A stretch of DNA of 64,000 nt from Olivibacter sitiensis DSM 17696 (GTDB lineage Bacteria; Bacteroidota; Bacteroidia; Sphingobacteriales; Sphingobacteriaceae): positions 99 to 64,098 of the forward strand of contig NZ_ATZA01000019.1 in the NCBI RefSeq assembly GCF_000427965.1, given 5' to 3'. A program made the position numbers and the translations under genes. Under the pieces are notes generated by a model. The model was given only the letters and a program-made list of their open reading frames with translations. It did no database searches and was not told where the DNA came from. Shown in pieces: positions 26,233 to 35,125 of the stretch. The stretch's first letter is position 1; each line of letters starts with the position of its first letter.

Positions 26233-27903
26233 TTACTTTATAGCCCCATATCTATCTTCAGCCAATTTAAATGCCTCGTACGCATTGACGATCCCTCCGG
26301 TACGGGAGATATCACCTAAAGATACCTGGTCGCCCACACCATTGACCGGACTTAAATAGTCTACACGTACGGCCGAATCTTCAATTAGGGCTTTCAGCTC
26401 TTTGGCTTTTAGTTTTGGGTAATAAGATTTGAGTAATGCCGCTAGTCCCGCCACTACTGGAGAAGCCATGCTCGTTCCCTGAAGAAACTGATAATCGCCC
26501 CCAGGAACGGTAGCATATATCAATACTCCTGGAGCGAACACATCCACCCTTTCTTTACCGTAGTTGGAAAAAGGGGCTACAAGCAGCTTGTCCCTAGTAA
26601 AAGAGGTATCCGTCGAGGCTCCCACTGATATGTAATTGGGAATGCGCTTTCCTTTATATATAGATCTCGGGAAATTATAAGCCGTATCAATGTTGCTGTT
26701 TTCATTGCCTGCTGCGTGCACGATGAGCACTCCTTTTTTTGTAGCATGCTGAATGGCCTTTTGAACCTCCTCTTCCTCGGGACTTATTGCTTTTCCAAAG
26801 CTCATATTGATGATGGATGCGCCATTGTCTACCGCATAGCGTATTGCGTTGGCCACGTCCTTGTCATGCTCATCACCGTCAGGCACGGCCCTAATGGTCA
26901 TTAGCTCCACATTGTCCACTACGCCTCTCGCACCGTTATCCTGTGGGATACCGCCAATAATACCTGCCACATGTGTACCATGCATCACATCGCCCGCGTT
27001 CACATTGGTATTGCCATAATAACGATCTTTGAAGTCATAGTAGTTATCATTAACCACATTGCCGCGGTAGTTGGGCACACTATCCGGCAAGGCGGAGGCG
27101 TTATTTTCAGCATCGGCCAGCATTTCATCCAATTTTGACGGAATCCCTTGATTATCGACACCACCGCCTAAACCTTCAATCAACATTTTCAACAGATTGA
27201 CAGAGGCCATCATTTCCTGCGAAGCGCCATCGAGCTTCACGGTATCTACCTCAGCGATGCCATAAGTAGGTGCTATATGTCGGCGCAATAGGCTATCGGC
27301 CCTGCCAAAAAATTGCTGCAACATGAGCAATTGCTCTTTTTCCTGTCCAGCCCCTTCATTTTTATCCAGGGTGAGTTCCTTTGCCCTAAGCCATTGTTCA
27401 TAATCGGCCTTTTCTCGTCCTTTCAGGGCAGCGGCGTTGCTTATATTTTCAAACTTAGCCTTGTCGCGAAAATAAATCCTCTGAAACTCGTATGAATCTT
27501 TATCGACATTAACAGAGGGATCATTTGTCCTTCCCAGAAAGTTCCATCCGTATACATCATCTACATACCCATTCTTATCATCATCTACGCCATTGCCAGC
27601 TTCTTCTTTGGGATTATGCCATAGGCGCTCTTTCAGGCCCGCATGCGCGGTATCTACGCCGGCATCTATAACTGCAACAAGTACTTTATGGCTTGGCTTT
27701 CCGTTTAGGTATTGTTCTTTGGCCTTGTCTAGGCTAATCCCCATATAACCGTCCCTCTCTTTGTCCAAAAGGTGCCAACCTTGTAGTTTCGTCCTGTCCA
27801 AAAGGGCACTTTGTTGGGCTTTGCTTACTTCTGTATGGGCAACAGCTAACACGGACATGCCTCCTATCATCAAGGCACGCCATAAACTTGATTTGATCAT
27901 CAT
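26233..27903 (-). CDS. Exported subtilisin-like S8 serine peptidase
   Basis: This 556-residue peptidase has an N-terminal signal peptide (about 1-30) and the catalytic triad Asp80 (AVIDAGVD), His308 (HGTHVAG) and Ser478 (GTSMASP), with the oxyanion Asn in AAGNEN. The spacing between Asp and His, about 228 residues, is much longer than the roughly 30-60 residues of typical subtilisins; the insert (about 90-300) is helical and charged with a DDDKNGYVDD calcium-like segment at its start. Such inserts occur in Bacteroidota S8 enzymes. It follows ywbE by 27 bases. No C-terminal sorting domain is visible. Confidence 0.92.
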   Translation of the reverse strand: MMIKSSLWRALMIGGMSVLAVAHTEVSKAQQSALLDRTKLQGWHLLDKERDGYMGISLDKAKEQYLNGKPSHKVLVAVIDAGVDTAHAGLKERLWHNPKEEAGNGVDDDKNGYVDDVYGWNFLGRTNDPSVNVDKDSYEFQRIYFRDKAKFENISNAAALKGREKADYEQWLRAKELTLDKNEGAGQEKEQLLMLQQFFGRADSLLRRHIAPTYGIAEVDTVKLDGASQEMMASVNLLKMLIEGLGGGVDNQGIPSKLDEMLADAENNASALPDSVPNYRGNVVNDNYYDFKDRYYGNTNVNAGDVMHGTHVAGIIGGIPQDNGARGVVDNVELMTIRAVPDGDEHDKDVANAIRYAVDNGASIINMSFGKAISPEEEEVQKAIQHATKKGVLIVHAAGNENSNIDTAYNFPRSIYKGKRIPNYISVGASTDTSFTRDKLLVAPFSNYGKERVDVFAPGVLIYATVPGGDYQFLQGTSMASPVVAGLAALLKSYYPKLKAKELKALIEDSAVRVDYLSPVNGVGDQVSLGDISRTGGIVNAYEAFKLAEDRYGAIK

Positions 27904-27930
27904 ATAAATTAATTCAAAATGTGTATTCTT

Positions 27931-28131
27931 TTATTCTTCTATGATAGCAGCAACACGGCCTATTTCTCCACTGTCCAGCCGCACCTTGATGCCCCGAGAG
28001 TGGAATGCCGAAGAGGTTAAGATGTCTTTTACCACTCCTCTTGTCAATCTTCCATTACGCTGGTCCTTTTTAAGTATTATATCTACCAGCAAACCTCTAT
28101 AGATGTCCTTTCGGTAAGTTCCCGCACTCAT
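27931..28131 (-). CDS. ywbE: YwbE family small protein
   Basis: This 66-residue protein matches the YwbE (DUF2196) family, with the G..V.I.LK.DQR.G.LT.G.V..ILT pattern and the HSRGIKVRL segment. It has no signal peptide. Function is unknown; the fold suggests a small nucleic-acid or protein binding domain. I chose ATG 28131 over TTG 28134. It is probably cotranscribed with the subtilase gene downstream. Confidence 0.85.
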   Translation of the reverse strand: MSAGTYRKDIYRGLLVDIILKKDQRNGRLTRGVVKDILTSSAFHSRGIKVRLDSGEIGRVAAIIEE

Positions 28132-28150
28132 CAATTATTTAATTTTTGCG

Positions 28151-28158
28151 CAAAGGTA
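28151..28158 (-). promoter_or_regulatory. Bacteroidota -7 element upstream of ywbE
   Basis: On the minus strand this reads TACCTTTG, fitting TAnnTTTG, 20 bases before the ywbE ATG. No clear -33 element was found. Confidence 0.45.
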
Positions 28159-28230
28159 ATCATACCCAGCGATACTGCTTACCTTATTGCAGATTAAACT
28201 TATCTGTCCGAAAAACATTAAAGTTATTTT

Positions 28231-28587
28231 TTATTGGTATAGTTGACTGACCGTAGCCAAAAAAGAATCTAACTCAAAAGGCTTTCTTACGTAAGCATCA
28301 GCCCCGCAACGTGCCGTAATCAATTCGATATCCTTAGCAGCAGACATGATCGCCACAGGGATATCCTTGGTTAATGGATTTTCCTTCAGCTCTTTACAAA
28401 GTTCGCTCCCCCACGTCCACACCAAGCGCTCATCCATGAGCACAAGGCCTATACTGCTGTCCTGTTTCAGGATATCATGCATTTTCTTTCCTGAGTCCGC
28501 CTCCACCTTATATCCCTCCAAACTTAGGACATCCGCAATCATTTCCGTAAATGCAGGATCGTCGTCAATACAAAGCACCTTTTTCAT
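28231..28587 (-). CDS. Single-domain response regulator
   Basis: This 118-residue protein is a lone receiver domain with acidic residues DDD at 8-10, phospho-acceptor Asp52 and conserved Lys102. The loop after the phospho-acceptor reads ERLVWTWGSEL and lacks the usual MP pair, with two tryptophans instead. No output domain is present, so it may act by protein contact or as a phosphate sink. It is divergent from a second lone receiver gene at 28865. No kinase is adjacent. Confidence 0.85.
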   Translation of the reverse strand: MKKVLCIDDDPAFTEMIADVLSLEGYKVEADSGKKMHDILKQDSSIGLVLMDERLVWTWGSELCKELKENPLTKDIPVAIMSAAKDIELITARCGADAYVRKPFELDSFLATVSQLYQ

Positions 28588-28864
28588 TTTTATCTTAGGT
28601 TCTATTTCCTTTATTCTAATTACGCATCTTTAATATACATAAACGTATTATTTCGGCGCTTCTTATGGCAAATTGTGTTCAAATAATGTCAGAAAAATAC
28701 TATATGAAAAGATGAGCTTGAAAAACAAGGCTAAATATTAAATGCAGTTTTTTTGGATTGATTATTGAATTTAAAAAGTATATGGATAAATATGGACAGT
28801 TCTATTCAAACTGTATAGTTTTTTAAACAAGGATTTTTCTAAAGGATAATTTAATTAGGGATAA

Positions 28865-29227
28865 ATGGAAGTAATTATGATATGTGACGATGATCGCGAA
28901 ATCCTCGAATTGACAGGCCTTTTGCTGGAAAGTTATGGTTATAAAACATTGCTCGAGCCCAATTCTGCCAGGCTTTTTGAAAGGATAGTGAAAGAAATGC
29001 CAGACATCCTATTACTTGACTTCTGGATGCCAAAAGTAGCTAGAGATGAAGTTATCAAGATCTTGAAAAATGATATCAGGACAAGAAACTTACCCATCAT
29101 ATTGTTTTCCGCCAGCATAGAAGGAGCAATAATCGCACGGCAATGTGGTGCTAATGATTTCATTGCCAAGCCCTATGACGTAGAGCAGCTAAATTCAAAG
29201 ATTCAGCATTTGTTGAAAAGTGCTTAG
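28865..29227 (+). CDS. Single-domain response regulator
   Basis: This 120-residue lone receiver domain has acidic residues DDD at 8-10, phospho-acceptor Asp52 (LLLDFWMP) and Lys102 (IAKP). It has no output domain. It is transcribed away from the other lone receiver gene, 277 bases to the left; the spacer is A+T rich with no recognisable gene. It ends 5 bases before the stop of the convergent glycosyltransferase gene. Confidence 0.87.
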   Translation: MEVIMICDDDREILELTGLLLESYGYKTLLEPNSARLFERIVKEMPDILLLDFWMPKVARDEVIKILKNDIRTRNLPIILFSASIEGAIIARQCGANDFIAKPYDVEQLNSKIQHLLKSA

Positions 29228-29232
29228 CTTCC

Positions 29233-30213
29233 TTAAAACTGCTTCAGTACTAAGCGACGAATGAAATCCTGCGTAAAGCCGAGGCCGTAGGCAATAAGCT
29301 GTACAAAAGCCGCTATCACTCCCAAAACAGCAACCTTTAAGGATTTGGTTTTTATCCAGGCATGAAAGAAAATTAACAAGATATAGATTCCCAACAGGAT
29401 ACGACATAATGCTCCTGTCCACCAACCGAACAGACTCGCCAGAAGGGTAAATGCCAAAAAGAACACAAAGGCACTAGGCAGGAAATGCACCAGCTTCAAC
29501 TCTTTTGGAAAAAACTTGTAAATATTAATACGGGCCCTGCCAAAAAAATGCAGCTGTTTATAAAACTGCAAAAAATCCGTACGTCTCTTGTGATACACAA
29601 CAGCATCTGGCACTAATCCTATCTTAAATCCAGCCTCGTGGATCCGGATACTATACTCGATATCTTCTCCAGATCGCGTAATCTTAAAGCCTCCTACCGA
29701 CTCCCATACTTTTCTGGACACGCCCATATTAAAACTTCGCGGATGAAACATTCCGATATGTTTTTTACTCCCTCTAATACCACCTGTAGTAAATGGAGAA
29801 GTCATAGCATAGCTGATAGCTTTCTGTATTGGCGTAAAGGATTCATGTGCTGCGTCTGGACCTCCATAAGCATCGAGACCATGTTGCTTCACATAGGCAT
29901 TTACCGTTTTCAGGTAATTGACAGGAATGAGGCAATCCGAATCGAACACGACAAAATAGTCGCCCTTGGCCCGTTCAAAACCGTAATTGCGGGCAAAACC
30001 TTGCCCGGCATTCTCTTTCACGAAATACCTCACATCCAGTTTATCTCGATAGCTATTAACGATTTCTTCCGCATCCGAGATAGATCCGTCTTCGATAATC
30101 AATACTTCAAAAGACGGGTAGTCTTGTTGCGTAAGGGTAAATAGCAGTTCGTCAATTTCCTGCGGACGATTGTACAGGGGAATAATAATGGAGAAAAACA
30201 GGTAATCAGACAT
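29233..30213 (-). CDS. Membrane-anchored GT2 glycosyltransferase
   Basis: This 326-residue glycosyltransferase family 2 protein has a GT-A domain (about 1-235) with the EDGS motif and a DSD metal motif near residue 93, and two or three membrane helices in its C-terminal part (about 240-310). Such enzymes transfer sugars onto lipid-linked or cell-surface glycans at the inner membrane. It is the last gene of the operon that starts with the dihydroorotase homologue. Donor and acceptor are unknown. Confidence 0.88.
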   Translation of the reverse strand: MSDYLFFSIIIPLYNRPQEIDELLFTLTQQDYPSFEVLIIEDGSISDAEEIVNSYRDKLDVRYFVKENAGQGFARNYGFERAKGDYFVVFDSDCLIPVNYLKTVNAYVKQHGLDAYGGPDAAHESFTPIQKAISYAMTSPFTTGGIRGSKKHIGMFHPRSFNMGVSRKVWESVGGFKITRSGEDIEYSIRIHEAGFKIGLVPDAVVYHKRRTDFLQFYKQLHFFGRARINIYKFFPKELKLVHFLPSAFVFFLAFTLLASLFGWWTGALCRILLGIYILLIFFHAWIKTKSLKVAVLGVIAAFVQLIAYGLGFTQDFIRRLVLKQF

Positions 30214-30286
30214 GTATTAGATTTACGATTTTAGATTTAAGATGCTTCTTCAGCAAACAACTGGTAACTAACAACCGACAACCAAA

Positions 30287-31237
30287 TTAAACAACCTTTT
30301 CAATCTGATAATGATTGCGCTCAGGCGCACTGCGAGAAACCAACTCGGCCACAAAGCCTGTCAAAAACAACTGAAAACCAACGACTATCGCAACCAGCGC
30401 AATATAAAACAAAGGTTGGTCCGTCACATCGCGATAAGGAAGATTTCTGCTGATGCTTATCAGCTTTTCGACGATCAACCAAATTGCGATAACAAAACCA
30501 GCAAAAAAACCGAGTACTCCCATAGAGCCGAAGAAATGCATAGGACGTTTGCCAAACTTACCAACGAAGAAGATGGACAACAAGTCCAGAAAACCATTGA
30601 TAAATCGACTCATTCCAAATTTGCTGACACCATATTTGCGAGGATAGTGCTGCACTACTTGTTCATCAATACGTGTAAAGCCAGCCCACTTGGCCAAGAC
30701 AGGTATATATCGATGCATCTCGCCATACACCTCTATATTTTTCACTACGTCCTTTTTATAAGCTTTCAATCCACAATTGAAGTCGTGCAGGTTGCGAATG
30801 CCCGACATTTTTCTCGTCGCCGAATTGAACAACTTGGTGGGCAAAGTCTTAGACAAAGGATCTTGCCGCTTTTTCTTGTAGCCAGATATCAGGTCGAACC
30901 CCTCCTGCACAATGCGCCTATAGAGTTCGGGGATCTCGTCGGGGCTATCCTGTAAATCTGCATCCATAGTAATGACCACCTCTCCAGTAGCTGTCGCAAA
31001 GCCTACGTTAAGTGCCGCAGATTTGCCGTAATTGCGCCGAAATTTAATGCCTACTAAAGCAGCATCTTGCTGCTTTAATTGCTCTATCATTGCCCAAGAA
31101 CCATCATTACTGCCGTCATCCACCAATATAAGCTCATAAGAAAAGCCATGTTCTTCCATGACCCGTCTTATCCAAGCTACGAGTTCTGGCAAGGATTCTA
31201 CTTCATTGTATAAAGGTACTACTACGGAAATATCCAT
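30287..31237 (-). CDS. GT2 glycosyltransferase with C-terminal membrane helices (undecaprenyl-phosphate sugar transferase-like)
   Basis: This 316-residue enzyme has a GT-A domain with DDGSNDGS (about 38-45) and DADLQD (about 90-95), and two membrane helices near the C-terminus (about 230-255 and 265-295). This layout matches ArnC/GtrB-type enzymes that load a sugar onto undecaprenyl phosphate. I chose ATG 31237 over an upstream start at 31288 because the longer form would overlap the DUF4199 gene and the family starts at this point. It is 13 bases after the DUF4199 stop. Confidence 0.9.
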   Translation of the reverse strand: MDISVVVPLYNEVESLPELVAWIRRVMEEHGFSYELILVDDGSNDGSWAMIEQLKQQDAALVGIKFRRNYGKSAALNVGFATATGEVVITMDADLQDSPDEIPELYRRIVQEGFDLISGYKKKRQDPLSKTLPTKLFNSATRKMSGIRNLHDFNCGLKAYKKDVVKNIEVYGEMHRYIPVLAKWAGFTRIDEQVVQHYPRKYGVSKFGMSRFINGFLDLLSIFFVGKFGKRPMHFFGSMGVLGFFAGFVIAIWLIVEKLISISRNLPYRDVTDQPLFYIALVAIVVGFQLFLTGFVAELVSRSAPERNHYQIEKVV

Positions 31238-31250
31238 TTGAAATTCTTTA

Positions 31251-31850
31251 TTAAACTTCGTTTGGGGAAATGAGCTCTCCTGTTTCACTATTGTAATACC
31301 TAGGTTTTTCCCTTTTTAAAAGCAATGCAAATAGCAAGGAAAACACGAATATACAAATCACATAAATGGGAATATTCAAAAGTACGCTCTGCAATGACAC
31401 TTCTCCTTCACTCGCTTTTTGTTCATCAATTTTTGCAATGTGTTTCTCCAGTTCCTCTTTGGAAGCACCAGATTTTTCCATTTCCGATATGGAAAGGGCA
31501 ATGCGCTTCTCGTTGAACCTATCCTTCACGTCGGGAGCCACATAATTGTCAAAAACATAGCCACCTCCCACCAGAATTACTGTTGCTACAAGCAACATGA
31601 AAAACAAGCCAGTAGCGGCCTGCCTAAAATCCCAATAGCCTCCTATCTTTTTTCTAAGCCTGAATCCGAACACGATTACAAGTGCCAAGGTGCACATAAA
31701 TCCCGTGACCATCGGTCCAAAAACCAGCACATATAATGAGTCGCTGCTCAGGTAATAATACATGGGAAGGACAGCCAATAGCAATAGGACAACGCCCAAT
31801 ACCGCCCCATAAAGCAATCCTGTATTTCTGATTTGTTTCTTAATTTCCAT
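31251..31850 (-). CDS. DUF4199 membrane protein
   Basis: This 199-residue protein has four predicted membrane helices (about 12-32, 38-60, 75-97 and 155-178) with a charged, helical extracytoplasmic loop between the third and fourth. This is the DUF4199 layout, a Bacteroidota family without known function. A second DUF4199 gene lies directly upstream and two glycosyltransferases downstream, so a role linked to the glycan or lipid pathway of this operon is possible but not shown. Confidence 0.83.
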   Translation of the reverse strand: MEIKKQIRNTGLLYGAVLGVVLLLLAVLPMYYYLSSDSLYVLVFGPMVTGFMCTLALVIVFGFRLRKKIGGYWDFRQAATGLFFMLLVATVILVGGGYVFDNYVAPDVKDRFNEKRIALSISEMEKSGASKEELEKHIAKIDEQKASEGEVSLQSVLLNIPIYVICIFVFSLLFALLLKREKPRYYNSETGELISPNEV

Positions 31851-31950
31851 TTATTTGAAGTATCAAGACTTTTAAGAGGTATTAAGGCAGAAGGATGTAA
31901 GAAGTAAAGGTTATTCCTCATACCTTACTGGCCTAGACCTTATACCTACA

Positions 31951-32535
31951 TTAATAAGCCGTACTATCCTCTTCCTCTATGAAAATGGGTTTTTCTTTTT
32001 TGAAGATAAGCGCCCATATAGCCGCTGCTATAAGATAGATGACCACTACCTGGGCCAAAAATTTCAGTACATCTACAAAGCCTGGATGAAACTGCACATA
32101 CACGCCTTTTTCCATTTCTTCTATTGCCTTATCCAGCTGATCTTGATCCGTGATGAAATTCTCCATCATAGCAGTAGAGGAGTTCAGGGTCGTTTCAGTG
32201 ATCAGGTTTTCATACTGCGGATCTATCTTGGCAAATACAATTCGAAATCCATAAAGAATGATCGCGGGTATAAAAAACAATAAAAATACCGTTTTGAAAG
32301 CTTCGCCAAAAGTCCAATACCCACCTATTTCCTTTCTGATTTGCAACGTGAAGTAGATAGCCAAGCCAAGACTGATAATGATCTTTACGATGCTTTCCTT
32401 CATAGTTCCAACAATGCTGGGGAATATATAGTAGAATAAAAGGAGCAATACAACATCTATCAACACCCATGCTAGGGCGTATTTTAACATGATTTGTAGC
32501 GGATTTGCTGTTGGAGTTTCGGTATAACTGTTCAT
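31951..32535 (-). CDS. DUF4199 membrane protein (paralogue)
   Basis: This 194-residue protein shares the four-helix layout of the neighbouring DUF4199 gene, with helices near 15-35, 42-62, 72-98 and 155-178 and a charged loop between the last two. Sequence similarity between the two is limited to motifs such as RKKIGGYW / RKEIGGYW before helix 3, which suggests an old duplication. The genes are 100 bases apart. Function unknown. Confidence 0.83.
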   Translation of the reverse strand: MNSYTETPTANPLQIMLKYALAWVLIDVVLLLLFYYIFPSIVGTMKESIVKIIISLGLAIYFTLQIRKEIGGYWTFGEAFKTVFLLFFIPAIILYGFRIVFAKIDPQYENLITETTLNSSTAMMENFITDQDQLDKAIEEMEKGVYVQFHPGFVDVLKFLAQVVVIYLIAAAIWALIFKKEKPIFIEEEDSTAY

Positions 32536-32564
32536 AGTGCAATTTATTAGGGTTTATAACATTA

Positions 32565-33233
32565 CTACTTGCTAAAAGTCACCAACAGAGAATAGATGGC
32601 CGCATCTTTTGCCTTTTCATTGCTGGCCGATAGGTAGCTCTTCCATGTATCATCGTTGGGATCGGGCTCGCTGAAAAAAGCCACCACTGGATAAAATAAA
32701 GGAGCGAGTTCCTCCTCAATGTCTATTTCGCTGGCCACGCGTGCTATTTCTTCGAAACTGCTGTCCACTAGCAATTGATTGGCGATCAAGGGCTCGTATA
32801 TGCGGTGTTCGTCTTGAAATTCGTCTTCATCGACCAAAAGAAACTCTTTCAGAAAATCTTCTAGCTCTGGTTCCACATCCACGTCTCGGCACTCGTCCAG
32901 ATACAATAAAACATTGAGCAGTTCGGTTCCCCTATCTAAGGTATCTTCCTCAATTTGTTCCCACTCGGGAGAATCTAAGTAGTCTTCCTCCAATCTTTTA
33001 GCGTCATCGGCGAAGAAATTCATCAACAACAGATCAAAGGCAAACTCACGTAGTTCCTCAAAAGCAATATAATCATCGAAAGCGCTGTCCAGCAAATCCA
33101 CCTTCGCCATAAAATCCGCGTCGGCATTAAATACCGCGTGCAAAGCCGTCAGAAATTGCTCTTGTGACTCACCTTCCTGTTGCGCATAATGCGTTATACT
33201 TTCGTTCAGCGCTCTTTCTATACGATTGTTCAT
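32565..33233 (-). CDS. Hypothetical acidic protein
   Basis: This 222-residue protein is strongly acidic, with many Asp and Glu residues, no Cys pairs, no signal peptide and no membrane helix, and appears mostly helical. I do not recognise a domain. It is placed 2 bases downstream of the dihydroorotase-homologue stop and upstream of the DUF4199 pair, so it is very likely translated from the same message. An unknown soluble partner of the operon is the most that can be said. Confidence 0.75.
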   Translation of the reverse strand: MNNRIERALNESITHYAQQEGESQEQFLTALHAVFNADADFMAKVDLLDSAFDDYIAFEELREFAFDLLLMNFFADDAKRLEEDYLDSPEWEQIEEDTLDRGTELLNVLLYLDECRDVDVEPELEDFLKEFLLVDEDEFQDEHRIYEPLIANQLLVDSSFEEIARVASEIDIEEELAPLFYPVVAFFSEPDPNDDTWKSYLSASNEKAKDAAIYSLLVTFSK

Positions 33234-33235
33234 GT

Positions 33236-34504
33236 TTACTCGTTTAAATATGTTAAGCCATTGTTGACCGTCAACAGTACTTTACCCTTCAATTTTTGAT
33301 TGAGATACGGCGAATTGCTAGACTTCGACCTATTGTTTCTTCCGTTAAAATGCCATAGCTCATTTGGGTCAAAAAGTACCAGATTAGCTAACTCAGATTC
33401 CTCAAAAATAGGTAATTTTATCTTTAAAACCTCTCTTGGCCCAATGGTTAATTTCTGTACTATTAAATCCAGGGGCAGCCCCGTATTCAATAACATAGGG
33501 AGCAATGTCTGCAGACTGATAATGCCATATTTGGCCACTTCAAATTCTACTCGCTTATATTCCACTTCATGTGGAGTATGCTGCGATACAATAGCATCTA
33601 TTGTTCCATCCTTCAGCCCCTCGTGAAGGGCCGTAATGTCCTCAACCGTACGTAATGGCGGTTTCACCTTGTAATTGCTATCAAAGTCTGCAACGGCCTC
33701 GTCGCTCAGTACCAGATGATGAGCCGCTACATCGCATGTAACCTGCAAACCTTTTGATTTGGCCTCCCGAATAAGGGATATACTACCTGCAGTGCTAATG
33801 GTAGAAAAATGAATAGGCGCTCCATTATAGGCAGCGAGGTATAGATCCCTGCTCACCATCAACTCTTCAGCCAGGTTTGGGTTGCCTTTCATCCCTAGAT
33901 AGGTACTCATCACACCTTCGTTCATCTTCGCCTTGCCGGCAACTGTACTGTCTTCGGCAAAGGAGAAAACCAAGGCATCAAAGCCTTTGCTATAGAGCAA
34001 GGCCCTGCTCATCAGTCCTGCCTGAGCCACGCTTTTGTCCCCATCGGTAAAGGCAACGGCCCCAGCCAGGCTCATGTCGTACATCTCTGCCAAATCTACG
34101 CCTTCCCGATTATGGCTAATGGCACCCAGAGGATATACGTCTACCAAGAGTCCCTTTGCTTGATTGACGATGTAGGAGACCTCCGCCCGGCTGTGAATAG
34201 GCGGTTTGGTATTGGGTTGCAACGCTACTCCCGTAAAACCTCCGGCGGCGGCAGCAGCGGTACCTGTTAATAAGGTTTCTTTGGTTTCAAGACCAGGTTC
34301 ACCAAAGTTAACGTTAAGATCGAAAAAACCGAGCGAAAGGTAACAGCCATGAGCATCGATTACCTTGGCAGAATCGTCATTCAAGCTATTGCTCTCCCCT
34401 ATCCTTTCCACTTTCCCGTTTTTCAAATGCACGTCTACTATTCGGTCATGCAATTCATGTCCGGGATAAATTACCTTGGCGGATTTAATGAGTATATTTT
34501 CCAT
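33236..34504 (-). CDS. pyrC: Dihydroorotase homologue with most metal ligands replaced
   Basis: This 422-residue amidohydrolase-fold protein aligns with type I dihydroorotases of pyrimidine synthesis (GFFDLNVNFGEPG, about 59-71; FTDG at 152-155; HFST at 232-235). The metal-binding His-x-His is Asn64-Val-Asn66, the His of the HxED segment is Phe182, and the Asp before HAPH is Gln308 (SQHTPH). His232 and Asp154 remain. Such loss points to a non-catalytic form, as known for pseudo-dihydroorotases that support aspartate transcarbamoylase. I recall similar sequences in other Bacteroidota. It heads the operon running to the glycosyltransferases; the gene symbol reflects homology, not proven activity. 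Confidence 0.85.
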   Translation of the reverse strand: MENILIKSAKVIYPGHELHDRIVDVHLKNGKVERIGESNSLNDDSAKVIDAHGCYLSLGFFDLNVNFGEPGLETKETLLTGTAAAAAGGFTGVALQPNTKPPIHSRAEVSYIVNQAKGLLVDVYPLGAISHNREGVDLAEMYDMSLAGAVAFTDGDKSVAQAGLMSRALLYSKGFDALVFSFAEDSTVAGKAKMNEGVMSTYLGMKGNPNLAEELMVSRDLYLAAYNGAPIHFSTISTAGSISLIREAKSKGLQVTCDVAAHHLVLSDEAVADFDSNYKVKPPLRTVEDITALHEGLKDGTIDAIVSQHTPHEVEYKRVEFEVAKYGIISLQTLLPMLLNTGLPLDLIVQKLTIGPREVLKIKLPIFEESELANLVLFDPNELWHFNGRNNRSKSSNSPYLNQKLKGKVLLTVNNGLTYLNE

Positions 34505-35125
34505 CAGAAAAACACAGGCTTAATTTTGATTGTTGAGCAAACTTATATGGAACACCTACGTACACATTACCATGCAAATAGCCCTTTGGCTTCGCATAAA
34601 AAAAAACGAAACGTATAACCAAAGAAGAAAAAAATAGACGGGCCAATGTGGTCTCTTGAGACGATTTTTTGCGATGAATGGTGTGCTGTACTTCCATTAA
34701 AAAACAAAAGTACAAATTACCGCCAATTGGGAATGCTTTTTTTAATTTTTTATTAATGTGGCCGTACTGCTTTCATCGACCTTCCTCTGACATTCATTCG
34801 TACCTAAGCCCCAAAATCTTTTTGTCCTGCTCCACACACAACGATTCCCCTAGCCCGAACCTACCCATAAAGCACACCCTGGTACCACTACTGTCGAAGG
34901 AGAGTGGAATAAAGGACAAGGAAGGCTAAATGAATACTGAATGGTTAAAGGACTTGAACGGACCAATGACGCTATTTCATTGACTAATTTTGCAGCAAAA
35001 ACACATCTATAGACCCAGCAAAGACAGCAGACCAACGATGAGTGCCCATTGGACGGAAAACGAGTAGCCCATAGCAGAACAAAAATAAAATAATTCCTAT
35101 ATTAGCGGGCGATAACTCGATATTG
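34505..35125. other. Intergenic region between pyrC-like operon and HD gene
   Basis: This 621-base spacer separates two divergent genes and is the longest gene-free stretch in the window. Apart from the -7 element at 34538-34545 I see no convincing gene, tRNA or known RNA family. Short open frames on both strands lack family features. A small RNA or a decayed gene cannot be excluded. Confidence 0.45.
34538..34545 (-). promoter_or_regulatory. Bacteroidota -7 element upstream of the pyrC-like operon
   Basis: On the minus strand this is TAAGTTTG, fitting TAnnTTTG, 34 bases before the ATG at 34504. A -33 element at the right distance was not found. Confidence 0.45.

Noticed and set aside
30311-30955. 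Open frame of 214 codons on the plus strand
   Set aside because: It is antisense to the glycosyltransferase with clear GT2 motifs.
34678-34929. Possible gene in the longest spacer
   Set aside because: The 83-codon frame has no family pattern, no promoter and a composition like non-coding sequence.
34505-35125. Possible riboswitch or housekeeping RNA
   Set aside because: I could not find the conserved cores of SRP RNA, RNase P RNA, tmRNA or common riboswitches by eye; a covariance-model search would be decisive.
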